A stretch of DNA of 11,463 nucleotides, from positions 1 through 11,463 of the forward strand of contig CANCGR010000040.1 in assembly GCA_947377625.1 (NCBI GenBank). Direction: 5' to 3'. Source of the DNA: Gammaproteobacteria bacterium (GTDB lineage Bacteria > Pseudomonadota > Gammaproteobacteria > Pseudomonadales > Pseudohongiellaceae). A program made the translations under genes and the position numbers. How positions within the stretch are numbered: position 1 is the stretch's first letter; each line of letters starts with the position of its first letter. This document shows, piece by piece, positions 5,554 through 11,463 of the stretch. The notes beneath the pieces were generated by a model. The model had not been told where the DNA came from. It made no database searches and worked only from the letters and a program-made list of their open reading frames with translations.

Positions 5554-6516
5554 ATGTCGACACCATCCGCCGGTAAATTTGGCATGGTATTCCCCGGCCA
5601 GGGTTCCCAGCATGTCGGTATGCTGGCCGAGCTTGCTGCCAGTTTTGACGTCATCCAAGACACGTTTAGTGAAGCGTCAGCCGTGCTCGGCTACGACCTT
5701 TGGCAACTGGTGCAGACCGGTCCGTCCGAACAACTCTCCCTTACCCATGTCACCCAGCCGTTGATGCTCACCAGCTCAGTAGCCATTTGGCGTGTCTGGC
5801 AGCAGCAGGGCGGGCGTCTGCCCGCATTAATGGCTGGCCATAGCTTGGGTGAATATTCGGCACTGGTTTGTGCGGGTGCGCTCGATTTCGCTGCCGCAGT
5901 TGCGCTTGTACGACAGCGTGGCGAATTCATGCAAAGCGCCGTGCCGGTTGGAACTGGCACCATGGTAGCGATACTGGGACTGGACGATGCAGAGATAGTT
6001 AGATGTTGCGCTGCTGCTGCCAGCGATAACGAAGTGGTTTCTGCTGCCAATTACAATTCCCCTGGTCAGGTCGTCATTGCTGGCCATATTGCCGCAGTAG
6101 AACGCGCTGCGGCGCTGTGTAAGGAAGCGGGTTCCAAGCGCGCAATCCCGTTGTCTGTCAGTGCGCCTTTCCATTGTGCGTTGATGGAGCCAGCTGCCGC
6201 ACTCTTTGCAGCAGTTCTTGCCTCAGTTGAGGTACAAGCTCCACTAATTCCAGTTATACAGAACCATACAGTGGCCGCCAGCAGCGATCCTGAACAGATT
6301 CGCCGTAACCTGGTGGCCCAGATATCCAATACCGTGCCGTGGGTAGCCACGATGAACCTTTTTGCAGAACGCGGTGTCTTACAGTTGTTGGAAGTAGGTC
6401 CTGGCAAAGTATTGACGGGCTTCAACAAGCGCATCAATTCCACGCTGGAAACCATTGCGGTCAACGATCCGGCCAGCCTCAGTCAGGCTTTGGGTCATAT
6501 TGCGGCACTGGGTTAA
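5554..6516 (+). CDS. fabD: Malonyl-CoA-ACP transacylase FabD
   Basis: FabD moves the malonyl group from malonyl-CoA to acyl carrier protein, supplying the extender unit for type II fatty acid synthesis in the cytosol. The product is 320 residues (E. coli 309). MVFPGQGSQHVGM (11-23) is the oxyanion-side motif; GHSLGEYSA contains the nucleophile Ser97; QRGEFMQ holds Arg122, which binds the malonyl carboxylate; and SVSAPFHCALM provides catalytic His207. NYNSPGQVVIAG and the C-terminal LEVGPGKVLTGF complete the family pattern. ATG 5554 is the only start that keeps the residues before the first beta strand; no Shine-Dalgarno is recognisable upstream of it. fabG follows after 26 bases, while plsX and fabH, common upstream neighbours, are absent. 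Confidence 0.97.
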   Translation: MSTPSAGKFGMVFPGQGSQHVGMLAELAASFDVIQDTFSEASAVLGYDLWQLVQTGPSEQLSLTHVTQPLMLTSSVAIWRVWQQQGGRLPALMAGHSLGEYSALVCAGALDFAAAVALVRQRGEFMQSAVPVGTGTMVAILGLDDAEIVRCCAAAASDNEVVSAANYNSPGQVVIAGHIAAVERAAALCKEAGSKRAIPLSVSAPFHCALMEPAAALFAAVLASVEVQAPLIPVIQNHTVAASSDPEQIRRNLVAQISNTVPWVATMNLFAERGVLQLLEVGPGKVLTGFNKRINSTLETIAVNDPASLSQALGHIAALG

Positions 6517-6542
6517 TCGGGCACCAGAGGCCAGGAACATAC

Positions 6543-7286
6543 ATGAGCATAGCCAGCAAAATAGCAGTCGTAAGCGGCGCCAGCAGGGGCATAGGCAAGG
6601 CCATCGCGCTTGAACTTGGCAAACGCGGGGCGACCGTCATTGGCACTGCTACCAGCGAAGCCGGCGCTACCCAGATTTCCGCCTATTTGCAGGAAGCGGG
6701 TATCAAAGGGCAGGGACTGGTGCTGGATGCCGGTTCAGCTGTATCGACCGAAGCTTTTGCCAAACAAGTACAAGATCAGTTCGGCACTGTTGAAATTCTT
6801 GTCAACAACGCCGGCATTACCCGCGACAACCTGATGCTGCGCATGAAGGAAGAAGAGTGGGAGTCAGTTCTCAATACTAATCTCAGCTCGGTGTTCCGCC
6901 TTAGCCGCAGCTTTTTGCGTGGCATGGCCAAGGCCCGCTGGGGACGCATCGTCAGCATCAGTTCAGTGGTGGGTTCCAGCGGTAACGCCGGCCAGGCCAA
7001 CTACGCGGCCGCCAAAGCCGGCATGGAAGGATTTTCACGCGCATTGGCCATGGAGATAGGCAGTCGCGGCATCACAGTCAATTGTGTGGCGCCTGGGTTC
7101 ATTGATACCGATATGACCCGTAATCTGCCTGCTGAACATGCAGAGGCCCTCAAGAGCAAGATTCCGTTGGGTCGCTATGGCCAACCGGAAGAAATCGCTG
7201 CTGTGGTCGGATTTCTGGCATCCCAGGAAGCTGGCTACATCACCGGCGAAACCATCCATGCCAATGGCGGGATGTATATGGCATAA
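6543..7286 (+). CDS. fabG: 3-oxoacyl-ACP reductase FabG
   Basis: FabG is the NADPH-dependent short-chain dehydrogenase that reduces 3-oxoacyl-ACP to (R)-3-hydroxyacyl-ACP in each elongation round. The product is 247 residues. The cofactor loop SGASRGIG (11-18), NNAG (88-91) and the catalytic set Asn113, Ser141, Tyr154 and Lys158 (in ISSVVGSSGNAGQ and ANYAAAKAG) are intact; CVAPGFIDTDMT and the C-terminal GETIHANGGMYM also match. The frame stays open upstream to 6339 inside fabD, but AGGA (6533-6536) six bases before ATG 6543 and the family's N-terminus fix the start there. The fabD-fabG-acpP-fabF order is standard, so this is the housekeeping FabG rather than one of the many SDR paralogues. 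Confidence 0.97.
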   Translation: MSIASKIAVVSGASRGIGKAIALELGKRGATVIGTATSEAGATQISAYLQEAGIKGQGLVLDAGSAVSTEAFAKQVQDQFGTVEILVNNAGITRDNLMLRMKEEEWESVLNTNLSSVFRLSRSFLRGMAKARWGRIVSISSVVGSSGNAGQANYAAAKAGMEGFSRALAMEIGSRGITVNCVAPGFIDTDMTRNLPAEHAEALKSKIPLGRYGQPEEIAAVVGFLASQEAGYITGETIHANGGMYMA

Positions 7287-7295
7287 TCAGAACTG

Positions 7296-7324
7296 TTGCC
7301 TGAATGCTTGATGAATAAAATAAT
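7296..7324 (+). promoter_or_regulatory. Candidate promoter for acpP
   Basis: TTGCCT (7296-7301, four of six) and AATAAT (7319-7324, five of six) are separated by 17 bases, just behind fabG. A start near 7331 would give a leader of about 70 bases that is C/A-rich and very poor in G. A dedicated acpP promoter would fit the need for much more carrier protein than enzyme. It is a by-eye match only. Confidence 0.4.
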
Positions 7325-7400
7325 CAACACCCACGACCAACCCACACGTCTAACCCAAAAAAAGCAACAACCAATCTTCGAATCTGGAGTTTAAAGCAAT

Positions 7401-7637
7401 ATGAGTAGCGTTGAAGAACGAGTCCGTAAAATTGTCTGTGAACAACTCGGCGTCAAAGAAGAAGAAGTAAAAAACGAAGCGGCCTTCGTTGAAGATCTCG
7501 GTGCCGATTCGCTGGACACCGTCGAGCTGGTAATGGCCCTCGAAGAAGAATTTGAAACAGAAATTCCTGATGAAGAAGCTGAAAAGATCACTACTGTTCA
7601 GCTGGCCATCGACTACATCAACAAGCACCTCACCTGA
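7401..7637 (+). CDS. acpP: Acyl carrier protein
   Basis: AcpP carries growing acyl chains on a 4'-phosphopantetheine arm for fatty acid, phospholipid and lipid A synthesis. The product is 78 residues, the usual length, and strongly acidic. LGADSLDTVELVMALEEEF contains the modification site Ser37 in the universal DSL motif at the start of helix II. KITTVQLAIDYINKHL forms the last helix. GGAG (7386-7389) lies 11 bases before the ATG. The gene stands between fabG and fabF as usual, but with larger spacers on both sides (114 and 227 bases) carrying a possible own promoter and a terminator, consistent with it being expressed to a higher level than its neighbours. Confidence 0.98.
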   Translation: MSSVEERVRKIVCEQLGVKEEEVKNEAAFVEDLGADSLDTVELVMALEEEFETEIPDEEAEKITTVQLAIDYINKHLT

Positions 7638-7641
7638 TTTG

Positions 7642-7659
7642 TCGGCCAGCTTTGGCCGA
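7642..7659 (+). other. Hairpin immediately after acpP
   Basis: TCGGCCA (7642-7648) and TGGCCGA (7653-7659) form a perfect seven-base-pair stem with a GCTT loop, five bases after the acpP stop. No T-run follows, so it is more likely a 3'-end stabiliser or part of a composite structure than a terminator. Confidence 0.6.
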
Positions 7660-7663
7660 AGTC

Positions 7664-7691
7664 GTAACACATCGTCAAGATGTTGTGTTAC
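7664..7691 (+). other. Second hairpin between acpP and fabF
   Basis: GTAACACA (7664-7671) and TGTGTTAC (7684-7691) are perfect eight-base complements. An alternative fold pairs GTAACACATC with GAT and GTGTTAC, leaving a three-base bulge and a GTCAA loop. It sits four bases after the first hairpin and has no T-run. Confidence 0.6.
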
Positions 7692-7706
7692 CAGACACGC
7701 GTTGAG

Positions 7707-7739
7707 AAGCTGCTCCGGTCTCCCCGGAGTGGCTTTTTT
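7707..7739 (+). terminator. Rho-independent terminator of acpP
   Basis: AAGCTGCTCCGG (7707-7718) pairs with CCGGAGTGGCTT (7724-7735) through 12 pairs, two of them wobbles, around a TCTCC loop; the T-run 7734-7739 follows. The core CTCCGG/CCGGAG is GC-rich, a typical intrinsic terminator. Partial read-through would feed fabF at a lower level than acpP. Confidence 0.88.
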
Positions 7740-7799
7740 AATGAATGGGATTTGATGCTGTTTTCGGCAGTTTGGCGCAGTTACAGTACAGTTGCTGCG

Positions 7800-7814
7800 A
7801 GCGCCGTGGGCGCT
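7800..7814 (+). other. Small GC hairpin upstream of fabF
   Basis: AGCGCC (7800-7805) and GGCGCT (7809-7814) form a perfect six-base-pair stem with a GTG loop, about 50 bases before the fabF start. No convincing promoter could be read between the acpP terminator and fabF, so this would lie in the leader of whatever transcript enters fabF. Its function is unknown and it may be chance. Confidence 0.4.
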
Positions 7815-7864
7815 TGTCACAGGATCAACTCCTTATGTTTCAACAAGCCTGACAGGAGAGTGCA

Positions 7865-9103
7865 GTGTCGCGTAGAAGAGTGGTAGTTACCGGCATCGGA
7901 GCCCTTACCTGTCTTGGCAACAATTGCGCGGATACATGGAAAGGCTTGTGCGAAGGCAAGAGTGGAATAGCCCCAATCACCCACTTTGATGTCTCTGCGT
8001 TCACCACCCGTTTCGGGGGTTCGATCCGCAACTTCGATGTCACGCAATACATGCCTGCAAAAGAAGCACGTCGTATGGACGAGTTTCTGCACTACGGTAT
8101 TGCTGCCGGCAGACAGGCTGTACAAGACGCCGGTCTCGAACAGGCCGGTTACGATCCGCTGCGAGTAGGTGTGGCAGCCGGCTCCGGCATCGGTGGCATT
8201 ACTTCGATTGAAGATGCGCTGCATACGATCGACAGCGGTGGGCCTCGCAAGATTTCCCCTTTCTTTGTTCCCGGTTCGATCATCAACATGATCGCCGGCA
8301 CGCTTTCAATCCAGTTTAATTTTCAAGGCCCTAACATCGCCATTACCACAGCATGCACAACGGGCACACACAACATTGGCATGGCTGCCCGCTTGATAGC
8401 CTATGGTGATGCCGATGCAATGGTGGCCGGTGGTTCTGAAAAAGCCAGTTCGCCGGTTGGCTTGGGCGGTTTTTGTGCGGCGCGTGCGCTGTCTACGCGC
8501 AATGATGATCCTGCCATTGCCAGCAGACCTTGGGACAAGGATCGCGACGGATTTGTATTGAGCGACGGTGCCGGCATGCTGGTGCTGGAAGAATATGAAG
8601 CCGCCAAAAAGCGCGGAGCGCCTATCTACGCAGAGTTGGTGGGCTTCGGCATGAGCGGTGATGCTTTTCACATTACGTCACCGGCAGAAAATGGCAGGGG
8701 CGCAGCAGCTTGCATGCAAAATGCTTTGCGTGATGCCGGGCTCGCTCCGCAAGCAGTGCAATATATCAATGCCCATGGCACCTCGACTCCAGCCGGTGAT
8801 CTGGCTGAGACCCAGGCCATTCATCGGGTGTTTGGTGCTGATGCCGGCAAAGTGGCAATCAGCTCTACCAAATCAATGATTGGGCATCTGCTGGGTGCGT
8901 CAGGCGCTGTAGAAGCCATATTCAGCATACTATCCTTGCGTGACCAGGTGGCGCCCCCGACGATCAATCTGCAAAGCCCAGGCGAAGGTTGTGATCTGGA
9001 TTATGTCCCCAACACCGCCCGTCAGATGAAGATGGATGTAGTGATCAGCAACTCGTTTGGTTTTGGTGGCACCAACGGTTCGCTGGTGTTCAAACGACTC
9101 TGA
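7865..9103 (+). CDS. fabF: 3-oxoacyl-ACP synthase II FabF
   Basis: FabF is the elongating condensing enzyme that joins acyl-ACP to malonyl-ACP with loss of CO2. The product is 412 residues, a normal KAS II length. The catalytic triad is complete: Cys164 in ITTACTTGTHNIG (SG is commoner than TG after the Cys-Thr), His304 in INAHGTSTPAGD and His341 in STKSMIGHLLGASG, with the conserved Lys336. The glycine-rich C-terminal NSFGFGGTNGSL is present. Translation starts at GTG 7865, giving the family N-terminus RRRVVVTGIG; AGGAG (7854-7858) lies six bases upstream, which decides the start. pabC begins five bases after the stop. FabF, not FabH, is the only condensing enzyme in this cluster. Confidence 0.97.
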   Translation: MSRRRVVVTGIGALTCLGNNCADTWKGLCEGKSGIAPITHFDVSAFTTRFGGSIRNFDVTQYMPAKEARRMDEFLHYGIAAGRQAVQDAGLEQAGYDPLRVGVAAGSGIGGITSIEDALHTIDSGGPRKISPFFVPGSIINMIAGTLSIQFNFQGPNIAITTACTTGTHNIGMAARLIAYGDADAMVAGGSEKASSPVGLGGFCAARALSTRNDDPAIASRPWDKDRDGFVLSDGAGMLVLEEYEAAKKRGAPIYAELVGFGMSGDAFHITSPAENGRGAAACMQNALRDAGLAPQAVQYINAHGTSTPAGDLAETQAIHRVFGADAGKVAISSTKSMIGHLLGASGAVEAIFSILSLRDQVAPPTINLQSPGEGCDLDYVPNTARQMKMDVVISNSFGFGGTNGSLVFKRL

Positions 9104-9108
9104 GCCCC

Positions 9109-9921
9109 ATGCTGCTGAACGGACAGCCCGCCTCCGAAATCACTTTGCTGGACCGCGGTCTGGCTTATGGGGATGGGTTGTTTGAAACCATTCTTGTTCA
9201 TCAGCGCAAACCGGTGTTTATCGCTGAACATCTCACGCGTTTGCGCAGCGGTTGCCAACAATTGGGTATGGAGCTGGACACCGTTGCGCTCGAATCCGAA
9301 CTGGCGTCTGTGCTGGCAACGTCAACGGTATCTCACGGCGTGTTGAAGGTCATGGTAACCCGTCATGCCAGCGGTCGGGGTTATCGTCCAGGCTTGGCCA
9401 CTTGCAACCGCATTCTGTCTTTGCATCCGGCGCCCGATTACAGTGTTTCACATCCTGAGCAAGGCATCTGCATGTTCGTATGCCGGCAGCGTTTGTCGCG
9501 CCAGCCAGCCTTGGCCGGACTCAAACATATGAACCGGCTGGAACAGGTGCTGGCCAGTCGCGAATGGCCGGACGAGTCGTTTATGGAAGGCTTGATGCTC
9601 GACACGGATGGTCTCGTGATTGAAGGCACCCGCTCCAATTTGTTTGCCGTCATCAACGGCAAATTGCTGACGCCTGATTTGTCACAGTCAGGTGTCGCGG
9701 GCGTGATGCGTAACGTATTGCTGAAAAATTTTGGTGCCGGCGTGAATGTGGCGCCAATAACTCTCGATCAGTTGCAGCATGCCGATGAAATATTCGTGTG
9801 CAACAGCATCAATGGCATCTGGCCGGTACTGTCGCTGCAAACCCCTGACCATACTTGGCACTTTGCCAGCGGTGACCGCGCTCGGCAGGCCCAGGCTTGT
9901 TTTACAGAGGCCTTGGTGTGA
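9109..9921 (+). CDS. pabC: Aminodeoxychorismate lyase PabC
   Basis: PabC is a PLP-dependent fold-type IV enzyme that splits 4-amino-4-deoxychorismate into p-aminobenzoate and pyruvate for folate synthesis. The product is 270 residues (E. coli 269). DRGLAYGDGLFET (15-27) and HLTRLRSGC are the N-terminal family blocks; GLKHMNRLEQVLA holds the PLP-binding Lys139; EGTRSNLFAV and SGVAGVMRNVLL bind the cofactor phosphate; and DEIFVCNSINGIWPV is the C-terminal signature. The fold is shared with branched-chain and D-amino-acid aminotransferases, but the motifs and the fabF-pabC-mltG setting favour PabC. The ATG lacks a clear Shine-Dalgarno and lies five bases after fabF, suggesting coupling. The stop overlaps the mltG start. 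Confidence 0.94.
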   Translation: MLLNGQPASEITLLDRGLAYGDGLFETILVHQRKPVFIAEHLTRLRSGCQQLGMELDTVALESELASVLATSTVSHGVLKVMVTRHASGRGYRPGLATCNRILSLHPAPDYSVSHPEQGICMFVCRQRLSRQPALAGLKHMNRLEQVLASREWPDESFMEGLMLDTDGLVIEGTRSNLFAVINGKLLTPDLSQSGVAGVMRNVLLKNFGAGVNVAPITLDQLQHADEIFVCNSINGIWPVLSLQTPDHTWHFASGDRARQAQACFTEALV

Positions 9922-10934
9922 AGGTCTGGTTGATCCTGCATTGGCGACAAGTGAGTGTGTATGCGGTACTGCTGCTGATAGTCGCAATAGCAGGGCGCTA
10001 TTTGCTGTTCACGCAACACATCAAAGCACCTTTGCAGTTGGCAAACCCTTATGTGTTGAACGTGGAGGGCGGCAGCAACTTCACGCGTATCCTGAGGCAA
10101 CTGCGCAAAGACAGCATCGTCGACAATGATGATCTACTTTACTACGTGCGCTACAACCACCTGGCCAGCAATATCAAGGCAGGCGAGTACGAACTGGTAG
10201 CGGGCATGACGGCACTGGGCCTGGTGCAGCTGTTGCAGGAGGGTAGAGTCATTGAGTATCAGGTACGCATCGGTGAAGGCTGGACTTTGCGTGAAACGAT
10301 AGAGGCGCTGCATGCACATCCGGCCGTCAAATCCACGCTCGATGCCAATGATGCGCTGGCACTGCAAAATGCATTTGGCATCGATCATTACCCTGAAGGC
10401 ATGGTCTTTCCGGAAACCTACAACTTTGTGCGCAACACCACTGATCTGGAGATCCTGCAAAGAGCACGAGTGCTGATGGATCGTATGCTGCAAACCGCAT
10501 GGGGCGAACGCGATGAAGGCCTGCCTTATCAAAGCTCCTACGAAGCTCTGATCATGGCATCGATCATCGAAAAAGAAACGGGCCAGACCACCGAACAGCC
10601 ACAAATCAGCGGCGTCTTTGTGCGACGCCTGCAGCAGCATATGAAATTGCAGACTGATCCAACGGTTATTTATGGCATAGGGCCTGCTTTCGATGGCAAC
10701 CTTACCCGCGTTCATCTGCAGACGGATACTCCCTACAACACCTACACCCGCGAAGGGCTGCCACCAACGCCGATAGCCTTGCCTTCACGTAATGCAATTC
10801 TTGCCAGCGTGCACCCAGCGGCGGGCACGGCACTTTATTTTGTGGCAAAAGGCGATGGCAGCCACTATTTTTCAGCTACGCTGGCAGAGCACAATGCAGC
10901 AGTACGGCAATACCAGCTCGGAAAAAAACCATGA
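9918..10934 (+). CDS. mltG: Endolytic murein transglycosylase MltG
   Basis: MltG is an inner-membrane lytic transglycosylase that cuts nascent glycan strands and is thought to end their elongation. From GTG 9918 the product is 338 residues (E. coli 340). Residues about 12-31 form the single membrane anchor, followed by a LysM-like region and the YceG domain. The catalytic glutamate is Glu218 in MASIIEKETG, the same number as in E. coli. LQTDPTVIYGIG and TPYNTYTREGLPPTPIALPS are diagnostic. The frame is open to TTG 9897, but GTG 9918 overlaps the pabC stop (GTGA) and has AGAGG seven bases upstream, so it is preferred. It overlaps tmk by ATGA, with seven A's just before. Older annotations sometimes misname this family aminodeoxychorismate lyase because of its neighbour. 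Confidence 0.95.
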   Translation: MKVWLILHWRQVSVYAVLLLIVAIAGRYLLFTQHIKAPLQLANPYVLNVEGGSNFTRILRQLRKDSIVDNDDLLYYVRYNHLASNIKAGEYELVAGMTALGLVQLLQEGRVIEYQVRIGEGWTLRETIEALHAHPAVKSTLDANDALALQNAFGIDHYPEGMVFPETYNFVRNTTDLEILQRARVLMDRMLQTAWGERDEGLPYQSSYEALIMASIIEKETGQTTEQPQISGVFVRRLQQHMKLQTDPTVIYGIGPAFDGNLTRVHLQTDTPYNTYTREGLPPTPIALPSRNAILASVHPAAGTALYFVAKGDGSHYFSATLAEHNAAVRQYQLGKKP

Positions 10935-11463
10935 GTGAAAGCAAGCAAGCAGGCAGAGGCAGATTCATTGCCATTGAAGGCGTCGACGGCGCCGGCAAGG
11001 GCGTGCAGAGCCGTTTGCTGCGCGATGCTTTGCAAAGCTGCCAGGTGCCGGTGTTGCTGACGCGTGAACCGGGCGGTTCGCCGGGAGCGGAGCAAATACG
11101 GTCACTGCTGGTCAGTGGCGAGACCGACAAATGGGACAGCATGACTGAGTTGTTGCTGGTCTATGCCGCACGCCGCAGCCATCTGCAGCAGACCATCCTG
11201 CCGGCATTGGCGCAGGGAACCTGGGTGATCTCTGATCGCTTTGCAGATTCCTCGCGCGCATTTCAGGGCATTGCCGGTGGTCTTGGGCTGGATGTAGTAG
11301 AAACTTTTCATCAACAAGTTGTTGGTCAAAATAATCCGGATCTGGTGCTGGTGCTGGATCTTGACGCATCAACATCTTTGGCCAGGGCCAAACTACGCGG
11401 CACTGGTGAAGACCGTTTTGAAAAAAAAGGCGAAGCCTATCAGCGCAAAGTACGCGACGGTTT
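10931..11463 (+). CDS. tmk: Thymidylate kinase (dTMP kinase), N-terminal part, cut by window end
   Basis: Tmk phosphorylates dTMP to dTDP for DNA synthesis. The window shows 177 full codons of a protein usually about 205-215 long. FIAIEGVDGAGKG (12-24) is the P-loop, TREPGGSPGAEQIR the dTMP-side DR/EPGG motif, ELLLVYAARRSHLQ the central helix, SDRFADSSRAFQG the Asp-Arg-Phe motif, and RGTGEDRFEKKG the LID with basic residues as in bacterial enzymes. One oddity: residue 24 after the P-loop Lys23 is Gly, then Val, where Ser or Thr normally coordinates magnesium. The ATG overlaps the mltG stop (ATGA). The mltG-tmk order is the usual one, with holB expected next. Identity is firm; normal activity is not proven. 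Confidence 0.93.
   Translation, partial: MSESKQAGRGRFIAIEGVDGAGKGVQSRLLRDALQSCQVPVLLTREPGGSPGAEQIRSLLVSGETDKWDSMTELLLVYAARRSHLQQTILPALAQGTWVISDRFADSSRAFQGIAGGLGLDVVETFHQQVVGQNNPDLVLVLDLDASTSLARAKLRGTGEDRFEKKGEAYQRKVRDG

Noticed and set aside
6339..6542. Upstream extension of the fabG frame into fabD
   Set aside because: The 68 extra residues do not resemble SDR proteins, and a good Shine-Dalgarno precedes ATG 6543, where the family N-terminus begins.
7680..7886. Open frame of 68 codons across the acpP-fabF spacer
   Set aside because: It runs through the intrinsic terminator and into fabF in another frame, and has no ribosome-binding site or protein similarity that I recognise.
10134..10715. 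193-codon minus-strand open frame inside mltG
   Set aside because: It lies wholly within a confidently identified gene and has no family motif; it is a codon-bias shadow.
1..11463. Mobile elements, CRISPR arrays, tRNA genes, phage-defence or other novel systems
   Set aside because: No repeat-spacer pattern, transposase-like ORF, terminal inverted repeats, cloverleaf or accessory gene is visible; all coding space is taken by recognised housekeeping genes.

Overview
The window is an ordinary core-genome stretch of a gammaproteobacterium (about 53-55% GC by eye). The class is inferred from gene order: eno-ftsB-ispD-ispF-truD-surE-pcm is a conserved gammaproteobacterial string, and yceD-rpmF-[plsX-fabH]-fabD-fabG-acpP-fabF-pabC-mltG-tmk is the classic fatty-acid cluster of the same group. 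Order and genus cannot be fixed from the sequence. Every gene is on the + strand. I see no tRNA or rRNA gene, CRISPR array, insertion sequence or prophage gene, and no convincing novel multi-gene system.

Layout. Positions 1-4393 hold one tightly packed operon: the 3' end of enolase, then ftsB (divisome), ispD and ispF (MEP isoprenoid pathway), truD (tRNA pseudouridine 13), surE (nucleotidase) and pcm (isoaspartyl repair methyltransferase). ispD/ispF abut, and ispF/truD, truD/surE and surE/pcm each overlap by ATGA, so translation is probably coupled. Positions 4394-4502 are a promoter region. yceD (4503-5132) and rpmF (5262-5441, ribosomal protein L32, a 59-residue gene) follow, closed by a perfect palindromic terminator. 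From 5554 comes fatty-acid synthesis: fabD, fabG, acpP, fabF. acpP has its own candidate promoter, a CA-rich leader and a terminator. pabC (folate branch), mltG (peptidoglycan lytic transglycosylase) and tmk (dTMP kinase, cut by the window end) follow with overlapping starts.

Points deserving a second look: (1) a near-consensus sigma70 promoter whose expected start point falls on or next to the yceD ATG, predicting a leaderless or nearly leaderless mRNA with a GC-only discriminator; (2) a 12-bp tandem duplication in the rpmF leader whose two copies can each pair with the ribosome-binding region; (3) plsX and fabH missing between rpmF and fabD, and nlpD-rpoS missing after pcm; (4) a thymidylate kinase P-loop with Gly where Ser/Thr is expected; (5) stacked hairpins between acpP and fabF; (6) an A-rich slippery stretch at the mltG/tmk junction. 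Promoters and RNA structures are read by eye and are hypotheses; the gene calls rest on clear family motifs.
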